DNA of 64,000 nt, taken from Acidobacteriota bacterium (lineage in GTDB: Bacteria > Acidobacteriota > Terriglobia > UBA7540). Below are positions 17,395-27,558 of the stretch, piece by piece. The DNA is taken from positions 310,001 to 374,000 of the forward strand of contig SCRD01000024.1 in assembly GCA_004298155.1 (NCBI GenBank). The letters are read 5' to 3'. Under the pieces are notes generated by a model, which saw only the letters and a program-made list of their open reading frames with translations, did no database searches and was not told the DNA's origin. Each line of letters starts with the position of its first letter. Positions within the stretch are counted from its first letter, which is position 1. Both the position numbers and the translations under genes were made by a program.

Positions 17395-18822
17395 GTGTTG
17401 AGACAGTCAGGATGGATTTTTCGGTTCGCAATACTTTTGCCGGCGGTAGTCGTCGTTTTCTTGCCTTCGCCTAGCGCGAGAGCGCAGAGCACTGGTGGAA
17501 GAACCTTCAACTTGGAAGAGGCGATCCAGTTCGCTCAAAAAAGCTATCCCGCCGTCCGTGCAGCCCTTGAGCGCGTTCAAGCGGCGCGGGCGGGGGTAAG
17601 CCTGGCGCGAACCAGCTACCTGCCCCGAGCGGATACGCTCTGGCAATCGAACCGCGCCACACGGAACAACATTTTCGGGCTCCTTTTGCCGCAACAGGTC
17701 ATCTCGCCGATTTCAGGTCCGGTCCTGGCTTCCACGTCCAATGACAGCGCCTGGGGAAGCGCCGCCGGGCTCCTGTTCTCCTGGGAGCCCTTTGAATTCG
17801 GCTACCGCCGCGCAACCGTGAACGCAGCACGAGCGGCGCAAAACCGCTCGAGCGCCGAAGCCGGCGTGACCCGGCTTGACGTTGCAGTGGCAGCCGCAAA
17901 CGCATTTCTGACGCTCCTTGCTGCGGAGCAAACCGTTCGCGCGGCGCAGGCGGATGTAAAGCGGCGGGAAGTTTTCGCGAAATCTATCCATGTGTTGGTT
18001 GACAACCAGTTGCGGCCCGGGGCCGATGCTTCGCGCGCCGACGCGGAGCTGGCCCGGGCGCGCATAGGCTTGATACGAGCACAGCAGCAGGAGCGAATCA
18101 GCCGGGCGGAGCTAGCCGAAACCCTGGGCATCGCAGGGTCGGCCGTAGAGATCGTTCCTGGTCCACTTCTGGGTCCTGTCCCTAAAACCGCTATGCCTGC
18201 CCCCGCCATCACTGCGCACCCTCTGGCCGTCGCCCAGCAAGCAAGGGTGAATGAGCTGCGCTCCCAGGTCCGCATTCTGGACCGATCCTATTACCCCAAG
18301 CTCGATCTGCAATCAACGATCTACGGGCGAGGCAGCGGCGCAAATACTGACGGCACAGTTGCGACCGGGCTCAACGGCCTCGGGCTCGAGAGGATGAACT
18401 GGGCCGCCGGGGTCACCGTTACCTTCCCCTTATTCGATATCTTCTCGATTCGCGCCCGCAAGCAGATCGAGCTTTCGAACGAGCGCGCTGAGGAAGCCCA
18501 ATACGATCAAACGATTCAGGAATTGACCGGTCTGTACGGTCAAGCCCAGGCATCCCTGGAAGGGGCACGTCAGGTGGCGCAGGAAACCCCTATCGAGCTG
18601 CAATCGGCGCGCGACACAGAAACGCAGGCGATAGCCCGTTACCAAGCAGGACTGGCAACCATCGTGGATGTGAGCGACGCTCAAAGCCTGCTTTTGCAGT
18701 CCGAAATTGACGATGCTCTGGCGCGACTCGCCGTGTGGCAGAACCTAGCTTCGGTAGCCGCCGCGCAGGGAAATCTGGAGCCTTTCATGCAGCTTCTGCG
18801 CATGTCTCCGGGAGGTCCATAG
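17395..18822 (+). CDS. TolC-family outer-membrane efflux channel
   Basis: I prefer GTG 17395, downstream of an AGGAGG site, giving 475 residues with a clean signal peptide (ending ARAQS); ATG 17353 in the same frame is the alternative. Two repeats of the OEP domain are visible: long alpha-helical stretches rich in Ala, Gln and Arg ([34 protein letters not shown]; later [22 protein letters not shown]) and beta strands such as [11 protein letters not shown]. It forms the periplasm-spanning channel for the RND pump encoded 2 nt downstream. Confidence 0.88.
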   Translation: MLRQSGWIFRFAILLPAVVVVFLPSPSARAQSTGGRTFNLEEAIQFAQKSYPAVRAALERVQAARAGVSLARTSYLPRADTLWQSNRATRNNIFGLLLPQQVISPISGPVLASTSNDSAWGSAAGLLFSWEPFEFGYRRATVNAARAAQNRSSAEAGVTRLDVAVAAANAFLTLLAAEQTVRAAQADVKRREVFAKSIHVLVDNQLRPGADASRADAELARARIGLIRAQQQERISRAELAETLGIAGSAVEIVPGPLLGPVPKTAMPAPAITAHPLAVAQQARVNELRSQVRILDRSYYPKLDLQSTIYGRGSGANTDGTVATGLNGLGLERMNWAAGVTVTFPLFDIFSIRARKQIELSNERAEEAQYDQTIQELTGLYGQAQASLEGARQVAQETPIELQSARDTETQAIARYQAGLATIVDVSDAQSLLLQSEIDDALARLAVWQNLASVAAAQGNLEPFMQLLRMSPGGP

Positions 18823-18824
18823 CC

Positions 18825-21800
18825 ATGGGATTGATTCACGCAGCCTTGCGGCGTCCGCTCACCGTCATCGCGTTGGTGATTGCCGTGGCGTTATGTTCGA
18901 TTCTGGCGATTGTGCGGATGCGTGCCGACATCTTCCCGAATCTCAATCTCCCTGTGATTTATGTGGCGCAACCTTACGGCGGGATGAGCCCGGCGCAGAT
19001 GGAAGGGTATCTGGTCTTTTACTATGAGTATCACTTCCTTTATATCAACGGAATTGAAAGCGTCGAGGACAAATCCATTCAAAGCAATGGTCTGTTGAAG
19101 CTCACGTTTCATCCCGGCACTGACATGAGCCAGGCCCTGGCCCAGACGATCTCTTATGTGAACCGGGCACACGCGTTTATGCCTTACGGAACCGTAAACC
19201 CCTTCGTCATCCGTTTTGACGCCGGGACAGTGCCGGTGGGCTATTTGGTGTTTTCGAGCAAAACACGGTCGCTCAGCGAGATTCAGGATTTGGCGTTGAA
19301 CCGAGTGCGGCCGGTCTTTGCCACCCTGCCGGGGGTTTCCGCCCCGCCTCCCTTTGGCGGCAACCAGCGCACCATCGTGGTGACCGTAAACCCGGACCGC
19401 TTAAGAGCCTACAACTTATCACCCGACGAAGTCGTCCGAGCGATCAACGCCGGCAACACGCTCCAACCCGCTGGAAACATCCGAACGGGGTCTCTCTTAC
19501 GCATGGTCACCAGCAACTCGGTCACACCTGACATTTCCGCCCTGTTGAATATCCCGATCCGTACGGGCGCGGGCCCAACCGTCTATCTCCGAGATGTCGG
19601 TACCGTCGCTGACAGCGCGGATATATCTACCGGCTACGCACTTGTGAACGGTCGAGAGGCAGTCTATTTGCCGGTGACCAAACGCCCGGATGCTTCGACC
19701 CTAACGGTCGTCAATGAAGTGAAGGCGAATTTGGCTCGCTTCCACACGCTGGTGCCCCCGGACATTGACATTAGCTACCAATTCGATCAGTCGGGCTATG
19801 TGAGGAGTTCGCTCACTGCGGTGGCTCGAGAAGGGTTATTGGGAGCGCTGCTGACCGGACTGATGGTGCTGTTGTTCCTGGGCGATTGGCGAAGTTCGCT
19901 GATCGTCGTGACCACGATTCCTTTCGCCCTCCTGACCGCCGTGGTAGCGCTCTGGGCCGCAGGCCAGACGATCAACATTATGACGCTGGGCGGATTGGCA
20001 CTCGCCGTAGGAATCCTGGTGGACGAAGGCACCGTGGTGATCGAAAACATCCATACCCACCTGATGCAGGGTGTGCCAAGAGAGCGCGCCGTTTTGGACG
20101 CGAGCAAAGAAGTGGTGGTTCCGCGCCTCCTCGCCATGCTTTCGGTGCTGGCGGTCTTTGTGCCTTCGTTCTTTATGATGGGGGTTACGCGCGCCTTGTT
20201 CGTACCACTCACCCTCGCGGTAGGGTTCGCAATGGCCGCGTCCTATTTCCTATCGGGTTCGCTTGTGCCCGTCATGTCGGCCTGGATTCTGAGGGAGCAC
20301 CACTCGGAAACGAAAGAGCGTAAGGGTCTGTTTGACCGAGGGCGCGAGAAATGGATTTCCATCCTGCAAAGGTTCGCGCCGTTCCGCCTGGGAGTCCTGG
20401 TGACCTACGGCGCAATCGCGGCGCTAATTATTGTCTTTCTTGGGCCTCGCGTGGGACAGGAGCTCTTCCCGCGCGTTGCGTCGGGCCAGTTCCGGCTCCG
20501 GTTCGATGCTCCCACCGGAACCCGGGCGGAGGAGACCGAACGCTTGGTCTCCGAAGTTCTGGCTGATATTCAAGCCGCTTCGGGCGGCAATGTAGCAACC
20601 AGCCTCGCTTATGTCGGTACCCAACCGCCGCAGTATCCGATCAACACCGTCTTTCTATGGACCAGTGGCCCGCAAGAGGCAGTGATCAACGTGGCCTTGA
20701 AGCCGGAAGCCCATATGGACGTTGCAGCTTTTGAGGAACGGTTGCGGCGGGGGTTGCCGCCGAAATTTCCCGGCAGCTCCTTCTCGTTCGAGCCGGGCGA
20801 TATTGTGAGCCAGATCATGAGCTTCGGCTCGCCCACGCCCGTCCAGGTCGCGGTGGAAGGGCCGGATTTTTCGGCTACACGCGCCTATGCACGAACCGTC
20901 GAGTCCCAGCTACGCCACGTCGGTGGCCTGCGGGATTTGAGCATGGATCAGCCGCAGGACTATCCGATCGTCAACGTCAACGTGAACCGCGAACTGGCTG
21001 GCCAACTCGGCGTCACCACCAACCAGGTGGCGAGCTCGCTCGCCGAGGCCACTTACTCCAGCCGGTTCACGACGCCCAATTACTGGGCGGACCCCAAATC
21101 AGGAGTCGGCTATCAGGTACAAGTCCAATATCCGCAACCACGCATCATCTCGCCCGCGGACGTGGCGAACATCCCGGTCATGCCCGGCGACGCGCAGCAT
21201 CCGCTCATCGGTGACCTTGCTTCGGTGACCGAAGGGACCGCCGTGGGCGAGTACGATCGCGAGAATGGCCTCTGGCTGTTTACGCTTTCGGCGAACACAG
21301 CTTCTGAAAACTTGGGACCGGTGGCGCGCAACATTGACAGCGCCATCGCACGCGCGGGCGTGCCCCCGCGAGGTGTGAACGTCCGGCTCCGGGGTCAAAT
21401 TGCCCCGATGCGGGAGACTTTCACGAACCTCGGAATCGGCCTTCTGGTTGCGGTGGTAGTGATTTTTCTGCTGCTGGCCGCGAATTTCGAATCCATGCGG
21501 CTGTCGATTGTGGTTTTGGCGGTTAGCCCGGCGGTGGTGTGCGGCGTAATTTTGATGCTGCTCATCACGGGTACCGCGCTCAGCATGGAGTCATTTATGG
21601 GGGCCATCATGGCCGTCGGGATCGGGACGGCCAATGCCATTCTGCTGACGACTTTCGCCGAGCAATACCGGCGGGGAGGGGCCGACGCTTTGTCAGCGTG
21701 CTTTCAGGGCACGCGCAGCCGCATGCGCCCGATTTTGATGACCAGCCTGGCAATGATCGCCGGCACGGTGCCAATGGCGCTGGCCACGGGACAGGCCACC

Positions 21801-21959
21801 GCCCCGCTCGGCCGGGCGGTCATTGGGGGTTTGGCCGCAGCGACCGTCGCAAATCTGACCGTTCTGCCGTATATCTTTGCGATGGTTCAGAAGCGCGCCA
21901 GCGTCATTTCTCCCTCACTTGACCCGGATGACCCCGAGAGCCGCTTTGCGGCACGGTGA
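18825..21959 (+). CDS. RND-type efflux permease
   Basis: ATG 18825 follows GGGAGG at ideal spacing, giving 1044 residues, the usual length for AcrB/MexB-like permeases. The typical features are present: one N-terminal membrane helix ([16 protein letters not shown]), a large periplasmic porter domain, six helices, then a second periplasmic domain and six more helices. The proton-relay segment in helix 4 reads [12 protein letters not shown], where AcrB has VDDA; the second acidic residue is Glu. It couples proton influx to export of hydrophobic compounds or metals. It is preceded by tolC and followed by the adaptor in one operon. Confidence 0.9.
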   Translation: MGLIHAALRRPLTVIALVIAVALCSILAIVRMRADIFPNLNLPVIYVAQPYGGMSPAQMEGYLVFYYEYHFLYINGIESVEDKSIQSNGLLKLTFHPGTDMSQALAQTISYVNRAHAFMPYGTVNPFVIRFDAGTVPVGYLVFSSKTRSLSEIQDLALNRVRPVFATLPGVSAPPPFGGNQRTIVVTVNPDRLRAYNLSPDEVVRAINAGNTLQPAGNIRTGSLLRMVTSNSVTPDISALLNIPIRTGAGPTVYLRDVGTVADSADISTGYALVNGREAVYLPVTKRPDASTLTVVNEVKANLARFHTLVPPDIDISYQFDQSGYVRSSLTAVAREGLLGALLTGLMVLLFLGDWRSSLIVVTTIPFALLTAVVALWAAGQTINIMTLGGLALAVGILVDEGTVVIENIHTHLMQGVPRERAVLDASKEVVVPRLLAMLSVLAVFVPSFFMMGVTRALFVPLTLAVGFAMAASYFLSGSLVPVMSAWILREHHSETKERKGLFDRGREKWISILQRFAPFRLGVLVTYGAIAALIIVFLGPRVGQELFPRVASGQFRLRFDAPTGTRAEETERLVSEVLADIQAASGGNVATSLAYVGTQPPQYPINTVFLWTSGPQEAVINVALKPEAHMDVAAFEERLRRGLPPKFPGSSFSFEPGDIVSQIMSFGSPTPVQVAVEGPDFSATRAYARTVESQLRHVGGLRDLSMDQPQDYPIVNVNVNRELAGQLGVTTNQVASSLAEATYSSRFTTPNYWADPKSGVGYQVQVQYPQPRIISPADVANIPVMPGDAQHPLIGDLASVTEGTAVGEYDRENGLWLFTLSANTASENLGPVARNIDSAIARAGVPPRGVNVRLRGQIAPMRETFTNLGIGLLVAVVVIFLLLAANFESMRLSIVVLAVSPAVVCGVILMLLITGTALSMESFMGAIMAVGIGTANAILLTTFAEQYRRGGADALSACFQGTRSRMRPILMTSLAMIAGTVPMALATGQATAPLGRAVIGGLAAATVANLTVLPYIFAMVQKRASVISPSLDPDDPESRFAAR

Positions 21960-21990
21960 GCAGAAGGCACGCCGCTTGGAAGGAGACCTC

Positions 21991-23163
21991 ATGAAGTGGA
22001 GGGCAGCCGTAAGTTGCGCAATCCTCTCGGCAGTCGGGCTCTTGTCAAGCTCGTGCAGTCATCCGTCCGACGCGACCGCGCCGTCCGCCGCCGCTGGGCC
22101 GTCTCAGCCCGTTCCCGAAGTGGCCGTAACTCGCGTAATCGCGCAGAAGCTGAATACGACGGCAAGGCTTCCAGCACAATTGATGCCGTACGAAGTGGTT
22201 GATGTCTATCCCAAGGTGACCGGCTTTGTGAAGTGGATCAAAGTGGACCGCGGGTCGAAGGTGAAGAAAGGAGAGCTCATCGCACGACTGGAGGCGCCGG
22301 AGCTCGTGGCCCAGCGCGCAGAGGCCGATTCCAAGTTCCAGAGCGCCGAATCTCAGCTTGCCGCAGGCGAGGCCAAGCTCGAAGCCGACCAGGCCACTTA
22401 TCAGAGGATGAAGGCGGCGGCGAAGACGCCCGGCGTGGTGGCGCTGAACGACCTTGAGGTGGCGCAGAAGGCTGCTGAATCAGATCAGGCGAACGTCGCG
22501 GCACTCGAGAAAAGCGCCAAGGCAGCCCAGGACGCGCTGCGCGCGGTCTCCCAGCTCGAAGCGTATCTCAACATTACGGCTCCATTCGACGGCCAGGTTA
22601 CGACGCGATACGTTCATCCCGGCGCGCTCGTCGGTCCCGCCGGCGGACCCGGGGCCATGACGCCCATCGTTCAAGTTCAGACGCTCACCCGTGATCGCCT
22701 GGTGGTTCCGGTGCCAGAGTACGACGCGGCGGGAATCCCCGAAGGAACAGAAGTGAGTTTTACGGTCCCATCGTTTCCCGGAAGAATCTTCAAGGCTCCC
22801 ATCGCCAGGATTTCAGGCGCTGTGGATATTAAGACGCGCACCATGCCTGTCGAACTCGACGTGAGAGACCCGCAAGGGGAATTGAGTCCGGGCACCTTTT
22901 GCGAAGTGGAGTGGCCGGTGCGCCGCGCTTATCCGACTTTCTTCGTCCCGGCCTCCGCCGTTGCCAGCGATCTCGAGCGAACATTCGTGATTCGTGTCCG
23001 TAGCAACCGGACTGAATGGGTGGATGTGAAGACGGGAGTGGGGTCCGGAAAGCTCGTTGAGGTCTTTGGAGACCTTAAAGAGGGGGACGAAGTCGCGGTG
23101 CACGGGACGGATACACTCAATCCGGACGCTCATGTGACGCCAAAGCTGATTTCGTCCAATTGA
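21991..23163 (+). CDS. RND periplasmic adaptor (membrane fusion) lipoprotein
   Basis: ATG 21991 follows AAGGAGA and gives 390 residues. The N-terminus has a lipobox-like end (LLSSSC, Cys near residue 20), so the protein is probably lipid-anchored. It has the HlyD layout: lipoyl half-motif (VDVYPKVTGFVKWIKVDRGSKVKKGELIARLEAPEL), a coiled-coil hairpin of about 100 residues, the second lipoyl half (LNITAPFDGQVTTRYVHPGALV), then a beta-barrel domain. It links the permease to the TolC channel. The gene order channel-permease-adaptor is less common than adaptor-first. Confidence 0.9.
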   Translation: MKWRAAVSCAILSAVGLLSSSCSHPSDATAPSAAAGPSQPVPEVAVTRVIAQKLNTTARLPAQLMPYEVVDVYPKVTGFVKWIKVDRGSKVKKGELIARLEAPELVAQRAEADSKFQSAESQLAAGEAKLEADQATYQRMKAAAKTPGVVALNDLEVAQKAAESDQANVAALEKSAKAAQDALRAVSQLEAYLNITAPFDGQVTTRYVHPGALVGPAGGPGAMTPIVQVQTLTRDRLVVPVPEYDAAGIPEGTEVSFTVPSFPGRIFKAPIARISGAVDIKTRTMPVELDVRDPQGELSPGTFCEVEWPVRRAYPTFFVPASAVASDLERTFVIRVRSNRTEWVDVKTGVGSGKLVEVFGDLKEGDEVAVHGTDTLNPDAHVTPKLISSN

Positions 23164-23211
23164 TATTTGAACGGAAAGACAACACCTGATCTCTGAGAAA
23201 GGAGAGAAGAA

Positions 23212-23580
23212 ATGAAACAACGAACCATCAAGGTCCTACCTATGATGTTGGGAGCGATCTTTCTTGCCGCCTTCCCGGTGTTCGGCAACCCGCAAGGATC
23301 CAAAATGAGCGTCAAGGGAGAAGTGGTCGATTTGTGGTGTTACTCCCAGGAGGGCGCGCACGGACCTGCGCACAGGCAATGTGGCATGACCTGCGCAAGG
23401 TTAGGAAATCCCATCGGGATAGTCGATGCTGAAGGTAACATCTACGTCGCCATGGGAGCGAAAGACCACCAGCCGGGACGTGCGCTTTTGCTGGATAAAA
23501 TGTCTCAAACCGTCACGGTTACCGGCACGCTGGTGGAGAAAGGTGGCTTGAAGCTTCTCTACATTAGCACTGTCAAGTAA
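23212..23580 (+). CDS. Small secreted cysteine-containing protein
   Basis: A 122-residue protein with a strong ribosome site (AAAGGAGAG) and a signal peptide (about 1-25). The mature part shows VKGEVVDLWCYSQEGAHGPAHRQCGMTCARLGNPIGIVD followed by a beta-rich tail (VTVTGTLVEKGGLKLLYIS). The WCY and CGMTC cysteines and histidines suggest metal or haem binding, but I do not recognise a characterised family. It probably belongs to the transcription unit of the RND pump. Confidence 0.7.
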   Translation: MKQRTIKVLPMMLGAIFLAAFPVFGNPQGSKMSVKGEVVDLWCYSQEGAHGPAHRQCGMTCARLGNPIGIVDAEGNIYVAMGAKDHQPGRALLLDKMSQTVTVTGTLVEKGGLKLLYISTVK

Positions 23581-23724
23581 TTGCCAAACTGCGCGTGGGC
23601 AATATTGCGCGATTCAATGCGTGGATTCGAGGGCCGCAATTCCGGCACCAACGATTTGCGGCCTGGAATTCGCGGGGTGCTGGGGCTCGTATCGAGAGGG
23701 ACCTGATTTCCCAAGGAGGTCGTG

Positions 23725-24720
23725 ATGAAACGAAAACTGTTTTTGTCCGCTGTTGTTTTTGGGCTTTGTTGCATTGCGCCGCGATATGCAGCCGCGGCAC
23801 AGCCATTACGTTTGGTAGCGACGATCCCGCTCAATAACGTCAAAGGCCGCATCGACCATTTTGGTATCGATTTGAAAGGCAAACGCCTCTTTATGTCGGC
23901 CCTGGGCAACGACACCGTCGAGGTTTTCGACCTGCGGGCGAACAAACGGCTGCACACCATCATCGGACTTCATGAGCCGCAGGGGACCACCTACGCCCCG
24001 GATGTAAACAAGCTCTATGTGGCGAACGCGGATGACGGCACGGTACGCATCTTCGACGGAACGACGTACAGACTGCTTCGCGTGCTCCATTTCTCGTCTG
24101 ACGCGGACGATACTCGCTACGACGCCGAGAGCCGCCGCGTGTATGTGGGCTACGGCGACGGCGCGGTCGCCGCCATAGATACCACGGACGACAAAGTGCT
24201 TGGCGAATTCAAGGTTGCGGCCCATCCCGAAGCCTATGAAGTGGAAAAAGGTGGCGAAAAGATATTCATCAACGTTCCGAACGCGCATGAAATTGCCGTC
24301 GCCGACTGGAGCCGGAAGGAAGTCGTGGCGCGCTGGCGGCTCGGGCAATATTCGGCGAACTTCCCGATGGCTTTGGACCCTGGAGACCATCGGCTGTTTG
24401 TGGTCACCCGGCGGCCCGCGCAATTTCTTGTTTTTGACAGCAACTCAGGGAAAATGATCGCCCATGTCGCCGCAGTAGGCGACGCGGATGACATTTGGTA
24501 CGACACCCAATACCACCGCATTTATATCACTGTTGGCGAGGGTTTCATCAGCGTCCTCGCGCAACGCGACGCCGATCATTACGAGCCCATCGCAAAAATT
24601 CCCACGGCTTCCGGTGCTCGCACGTCGTTCTTCTCGCCGGAGCTTGGCCGGCTGTACGTCGCCGTGCCGCGTCGCGGCAATCAGCGAGCCGAACTACGCG
24701 TCTGTGCAACAGCGCCATGA
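23725..24720 (+). CDS. Secreted YncE-like beta-propeller protein
   Basis: ATG 23725 sits behind AAGGAGG; 331 residues with a signal peptide ending AAAAQ. Six or seven repeats of about 42 residues are visible, each with a KRLFMSALGNDTVEVFDLRA- or NKLYVANADDGTVRIFDG-like strand pattern typical of seven-bladed YVTN/YncE propellers. Such proteins act in the periplasm as ligand-binding scaffolds; the ligand is unknown. It sits between the small Cys protein and two DUF1259 genes. Confidence 0.8.
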   Translation: MKRKLFLSAVVFGLCCIAPRYAAAAQPLRLVATIPLNNVKGRIDHFGIDLKGKRLFMSALGNDTVEVFDLRANKRLHTIIGLHEPQGTTYAPDVNKLYVANADDGTVRIFDGTTYRLLRVLHFSSDADDTRYDAESRRVYVGYGDGAVAAIDTTDDKVLGEFKVAAHPEAYEVEKGGEKIFINVPNAHEIAVADWSRKEVVARWRLGQYSANFPMALDPGDHRLFVVTRRPAQFLVFDSNSGKMIAHVAAVGDADDIWYDTQYHRIYITVGEGFISVLAQRDADHYEPIAKIPTASGARTSFFSPELGRLYVAVPRRGNQRAELRVCATAP

Positions 24721-24760
24721 GGTTTCGAATGTGAACCAAACACTCATAAGGAGGAATTCC

Positions 24761-25636
24761 ATGAAAGCACCACAAATCGCTTTACTCGCCATCGCTCTGC
24801 TCATTCCGGCGGTGGTTCATGCTCAAGGGATTGATGCGACAAAACTCGAGATGGTCCTCGGCAGGCCTGGCCAGAAAATCGGCGAGATCGTCAAATTTGG
24901 CTTCCCGCGTACCGATCTTCACGTGTCCGTCCACGGCGTGGTCGTCAAGCCCGGGCTGGCGTTAGGCTCATGGGCTGCCTTTTCTGGAACCGACGACAAC
25001 GCCAGAGTCATGGGAGACCTTGTCTTACTGCAAGACGAAGTGAACCCAGTAATGATGCGCCTTAGATCCAGCGGCTTTGAAATCACCGCAGTCCACAATC
25101 ACCTTCTCGATGAGACTCCGCGCGTCATGTATATGCACTATATGGGGAAAGGCCGGGCGGAAGACCTGGCCAAATCCCTCAAGAATGCGTTATCAGCCTC
25201 AGAGACCCCGCTCGGGAGGCCGGCTCCGGCCGCCAAGGTCACTTCCCCGCCAGCATTTGTGGAGGAGGTGGAAGGCGTTCTGGGACGCAAGGGTAGCTTC
25301 AGCGGCGGCGTTCTTGCCTTTGGGATTCCCAGGCGGGATCCCGTAACCATGGGAGGCATGACGATACCCCCAGCGATGGGAGTGGCGGAAGCCATCAATT
25401 TTCAAGCGGCAGGCCCTAGCCGAGTCGCGACGACGGGTGATTTTGTTCTGAATTCAGAAGAAGTCAATCCTGTGATTTCAGCCCTCCAGGATCACAACAT
25501 TCTGGTGACCGCCCTTCACACCCATATGCTCGACGAGCAACCGCGATTGTTTTTTATGCATTTCTGGGCAGTTGGAAGTCCTCAATCGGTATCCAACGGA
25601 ATCAAAGCTGCATTACAGAGGATCTCGATCAAGTGA
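24761..25636 (+). CDS. Secreted DUF1259 protein (LppY/LpqO family), copy 1
   Basis: ATG 24761 follows AAGGAGG and gives 291 residues with a signal peptide ending VVHAQ. The protein contains two tandem DUF1259 units: residues about 25-145 and 160-291. Each has a LGSWAAFSGTDDNARVMGDLVLLQDEVNPVM-type core and a later TAVHNHLLDETPRVMYMHYMGKG-type His-rich motif (second copy TALHTHMLDEQPRLFFMHFW). The repeated H-x-H and H-F/Y motifs look like metal-binding sites, but the family has no established function. Confidence 0.82.
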   Translation: MKAPQIALLAIALLIPAVVHAQGIDATKLEMVLGRPGQKIGEIVKFGFPRTDLHVSVHGVVVKPGLALGSWAAFSGTDDNARVMGDLVLLQDEVNPVMMRLRSSGFEITAVHNHLLDETPRVMYMHYMGKGRAEDLAKSLKNALSASETPLGRPAPAAKVTSPPAFVEEVEGVLGRKGSFSGGVLAFGIPRRDPVTMGGMTIPPAMGVAEAINFQAAGPSRVATTGDFVLNSEEVNPVISALQDHNILVTALHTHMLDEQPRLFFMHFWAVGSPQSVSNGIKAALQRISIK

Positions 25637-25797
25637 CGGCTGAACGGCTGTCAATCCTTGGCAACCATGATGGCATTAAGAATCTGAGTGCCGAAGTGAA
25701 CTTAGTTCGCAGCGCTTGCCGTCCGCCCTTTCACGAAGTCAAATGCCGGGCGAGCGAGGCGCGCCAGGGTCGGCCAAATACCAGACCGTAACGGTAG

Positions 25798-26712
25798 ATG
25801 GATGAAAAAATGAAATTAACGAGCTTCACACTCCTATTCGTCATGGTTTGCATCCCCTCTTCCCTTAAGGCGATGATCACACCGACCGAGCGGCACAAAA
25901 TCGATACTGAACTCGGAATTACGGGGACGTATGTTCAGACTGAAGACACATACAAGTTCAGCTTTCTTGGTATTGCCGCGAAGCTTATGGTCCACGGGCG
26001 GGAGGTCGGCCAGCTTGGAAGCGTTGAGTCCTCGGCAGCCTTCATTGGCGATCCGCATCACGGAGGTTGCCTACTGGTAGCAGAGCTTGCCCTTTTAGAG
26101 GATGAGGTGAATCCGGTTCTTTCAACAGCTCTCGATAACGGGCTCACGATTACAAGCCTTGGGAACGACTATCTCTTCGAGCAGCCCAGGATTCTGTTCA
26201 TGGAGGTTTCCGGATTGGGGGAGCCGACTGACCTTGCGAAAAAACTCAGCCAAGTTCGGGAAATCATTGGTGCGATTCGTGTGGCTCATTCCTCCCGCAG
26301 AAATGAACTTCGGAGCAGAACAGTTCCACGCCAGAATCATCTCAACGCTTCTGATCTGGATTCGATCCTAATGACTCAGGGGAGAGTTGTGCACGGCGTC
26401 TACCAGGCGTCGATGGGGATGGCTGGGACGATATTTGGAGTACCTGCCGGAAAACAGATGGGCCTTAGAACTTGGGTCATGTTCGCTGGAACTGATGAGA
26501 ATGCGATCGTCAAAGGCCAAATCATCATGACTGCGAACCAAGTTCGCAACGTACTTCGGGCACTGCGCAAGGGGGGCATCTACGTCACCGCGCTGCACAA
26601 TCACTTCATTGATTCGAATCCTGATTTTTACTTTGTCCATTTCTGGGGGAAGGGGCCGGCGCGAGATCTGGCGCTGACCGTTCGGAATGCAATGGAAACG
26701 CAAATGAGGTGA
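25798..26712 (+). CDS. Secreted DUF1259 protein, copy 2
   Basis: A paralogue of the preceding gene: 304 residues from ATG 25798, or 300 from ATG 25810. It has a signal peptide (FTLLFVMVCIPSSLKA) and two DUF1259 units. The second is well conserved (RTWVMFAGTDENAIVKGQIIMTANQV, then TALHNHFIDSNPDFYFVHFWGKGPA). The first is more divergent and lost the H-x-H pair (TSLGNDYLFEQPRILFMEVSG), so it may have lost binding. The pair probably arose by tandem duplication with later divergence. Confidence 0.8.
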   Translation: MDEKMKLTSFTLLFVMVCIPSSLKAMITPTERHKIDTELGITGTYVQTEDTYKFSFLGIAAKLMVHGREVGQLGSVESSAAFIGDPHHGGCLLVAELALLEDEVNPVLSTALDNGLTITSLGNDYLFEQPRILFMEVSGLGEPTDLAKKLSQVREIIGAIRVAHSSRRNELRSRTVPRQNHLNASDLDSILMTQGRVVHGVYQASMGMAGTIFGVPAGKQMGLRTWVMFAGTDENAIVKGQIIMTANQVRNVLRALRKGGIYVTALHNHFIDSNPDFYFVHFWGKGPARDLALTVRNAMETQMR

Positions 26713-26715
26713 TAG

Positions 26716-26889
26716 TGCGGGCTTGCCTCGGTGCGATTGCTGCGCAAGGTGAGTACCGAACGGGGCGCCACGATTCTGGTCGTGACCCATGACACCCGCA
26801 TGATCGGCGAAGTGGACCGAGTGACCCATCTCATGGACGGACGCATTGTAGGGGCCGAAGAACTTGCGAGCAATCAGGGCGAGAACTGA
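26716..26889 (+). pseudogene. C-terminal fragment of an ABC-transporter ATPase
   Basis: The frame following the DUF1259 stop encodes about 55 residues (LASVRLLRKVSTERGATILVVTHDTRMIG...DRVTHLMDGRIVG) to a TGA at 26887. These are the D-loop-distal part, H-loop (VTHD) and C-terminus of a LolD/MacB-type ATPase. No Walker A or signature motif is upstream; the fragment abuts the DUF1259 gene. It is a remnant left by deletion or recombination. Confidence 0.7.
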
Positions 26890-26965
26890 GTTCTTCGGTT
26901 CGATTGCCGAAGTACGATCCTACCGTGTATTATTCGCGAAAGGTGATGCGGCCACGGGGCGTCGC

Positions 26966-27487
26966 TTAATTCAACGGCAGGGATGTTTCGACCGTCAAAG
27001 TTGGATGGGATCCGCCGTGACCCTCGATGACTTTGCCCGTCACTTGGATTTTCTTGCCTACAAGGTTGACTTGCTTTTTCAGCGAGGCTTCTTCCGGTCC
27101 TCCGGCAAGAACGAAGGGGCGCTTCAAACCCGGCACGTCCAATTCCAAAGTTCCGTTGCTGGCCGCAAGCGTTCCGTCCACAACAACCTCGACTTCCGTC
27201 GCTGTAAAACCCGCATCGTGAATTGCTTTGGGAATCAGGGCTGGATCGAACGATCTTCCAGCCTTCGGGAAAACCGTTCCCTCACCCTTCACCAGATTCA
27301 CATCAGCATGACGAACGCCATCCAGGCGTTCGAGGGCCTTCTGGGCCCCTTTCGCTCAAAGCCCTCATATCATGCCGTTGATCTTGACAGTCGCCTTCAC
27401 AACTTGTGCCGAAGAAGGCACCGTCGCAACAAGGCTTGCCAATCCAAGTAAAATCAAAATCCCATGTTTTGCAATCGTCACACGCAT
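26966..27487 (-). CDS. MerP-like heavy-metal-associated protein, probable selenoprotein with UxxU metal site
   Basis: From ATG 27487 (GGAGG site) to TAA 26966 the frame is open except for two TGA codons at 27365-27367 and 27356-27358. Reading both as selenocysteine gives 173 residues: a signal peptide (about 1-28, ending SSAQ), then an HMA domain KINGM-I-U-G-L-U with Sec41 and Sec44, followed by AKGAQKALERLDGVRHADVN, DPALIPKAIHDAGF and a second beta-rich domain of about 75 residues. The cysteine paralogue in the window, merTP, reads QGMDCTAC at the same place. Role inferred: periplasmic capture of Hg(II) or another soft metal by two selenols. Two strong hairpins follow the TGAs. The second domain after the HMA fold is unusual for MerP. 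Annotation pipelines would call only a truncated 111-residue piece. Confidence 0.87.
27312..27332 (-). promoter_or_regulatory. Candidate SECIS hairpin of the UxxU metal-binding gene
   Basis: On the minus strand, an uninterrupted 8-bp stem (CGAACGCC with GGCGUUCG) closes the loop UGGAU, with G at the second and third loop positions. The loop lies 31 nt after the second UGA. A second GC-rich hairpin (GGGGCC, CAGAA loop, GGCCCU; 27333-27349) lies between and puts its loop 21 nt after the first UGA. Together they could serve both codons. Confidence 0.72.
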
Positions 27488-27558
27488 TTCAATGCCTCCA
27501 GTCGATATATTTCTTCTCCATTCTTCATATCATTTGGAACGTTCGTCGCCCCGAAACA

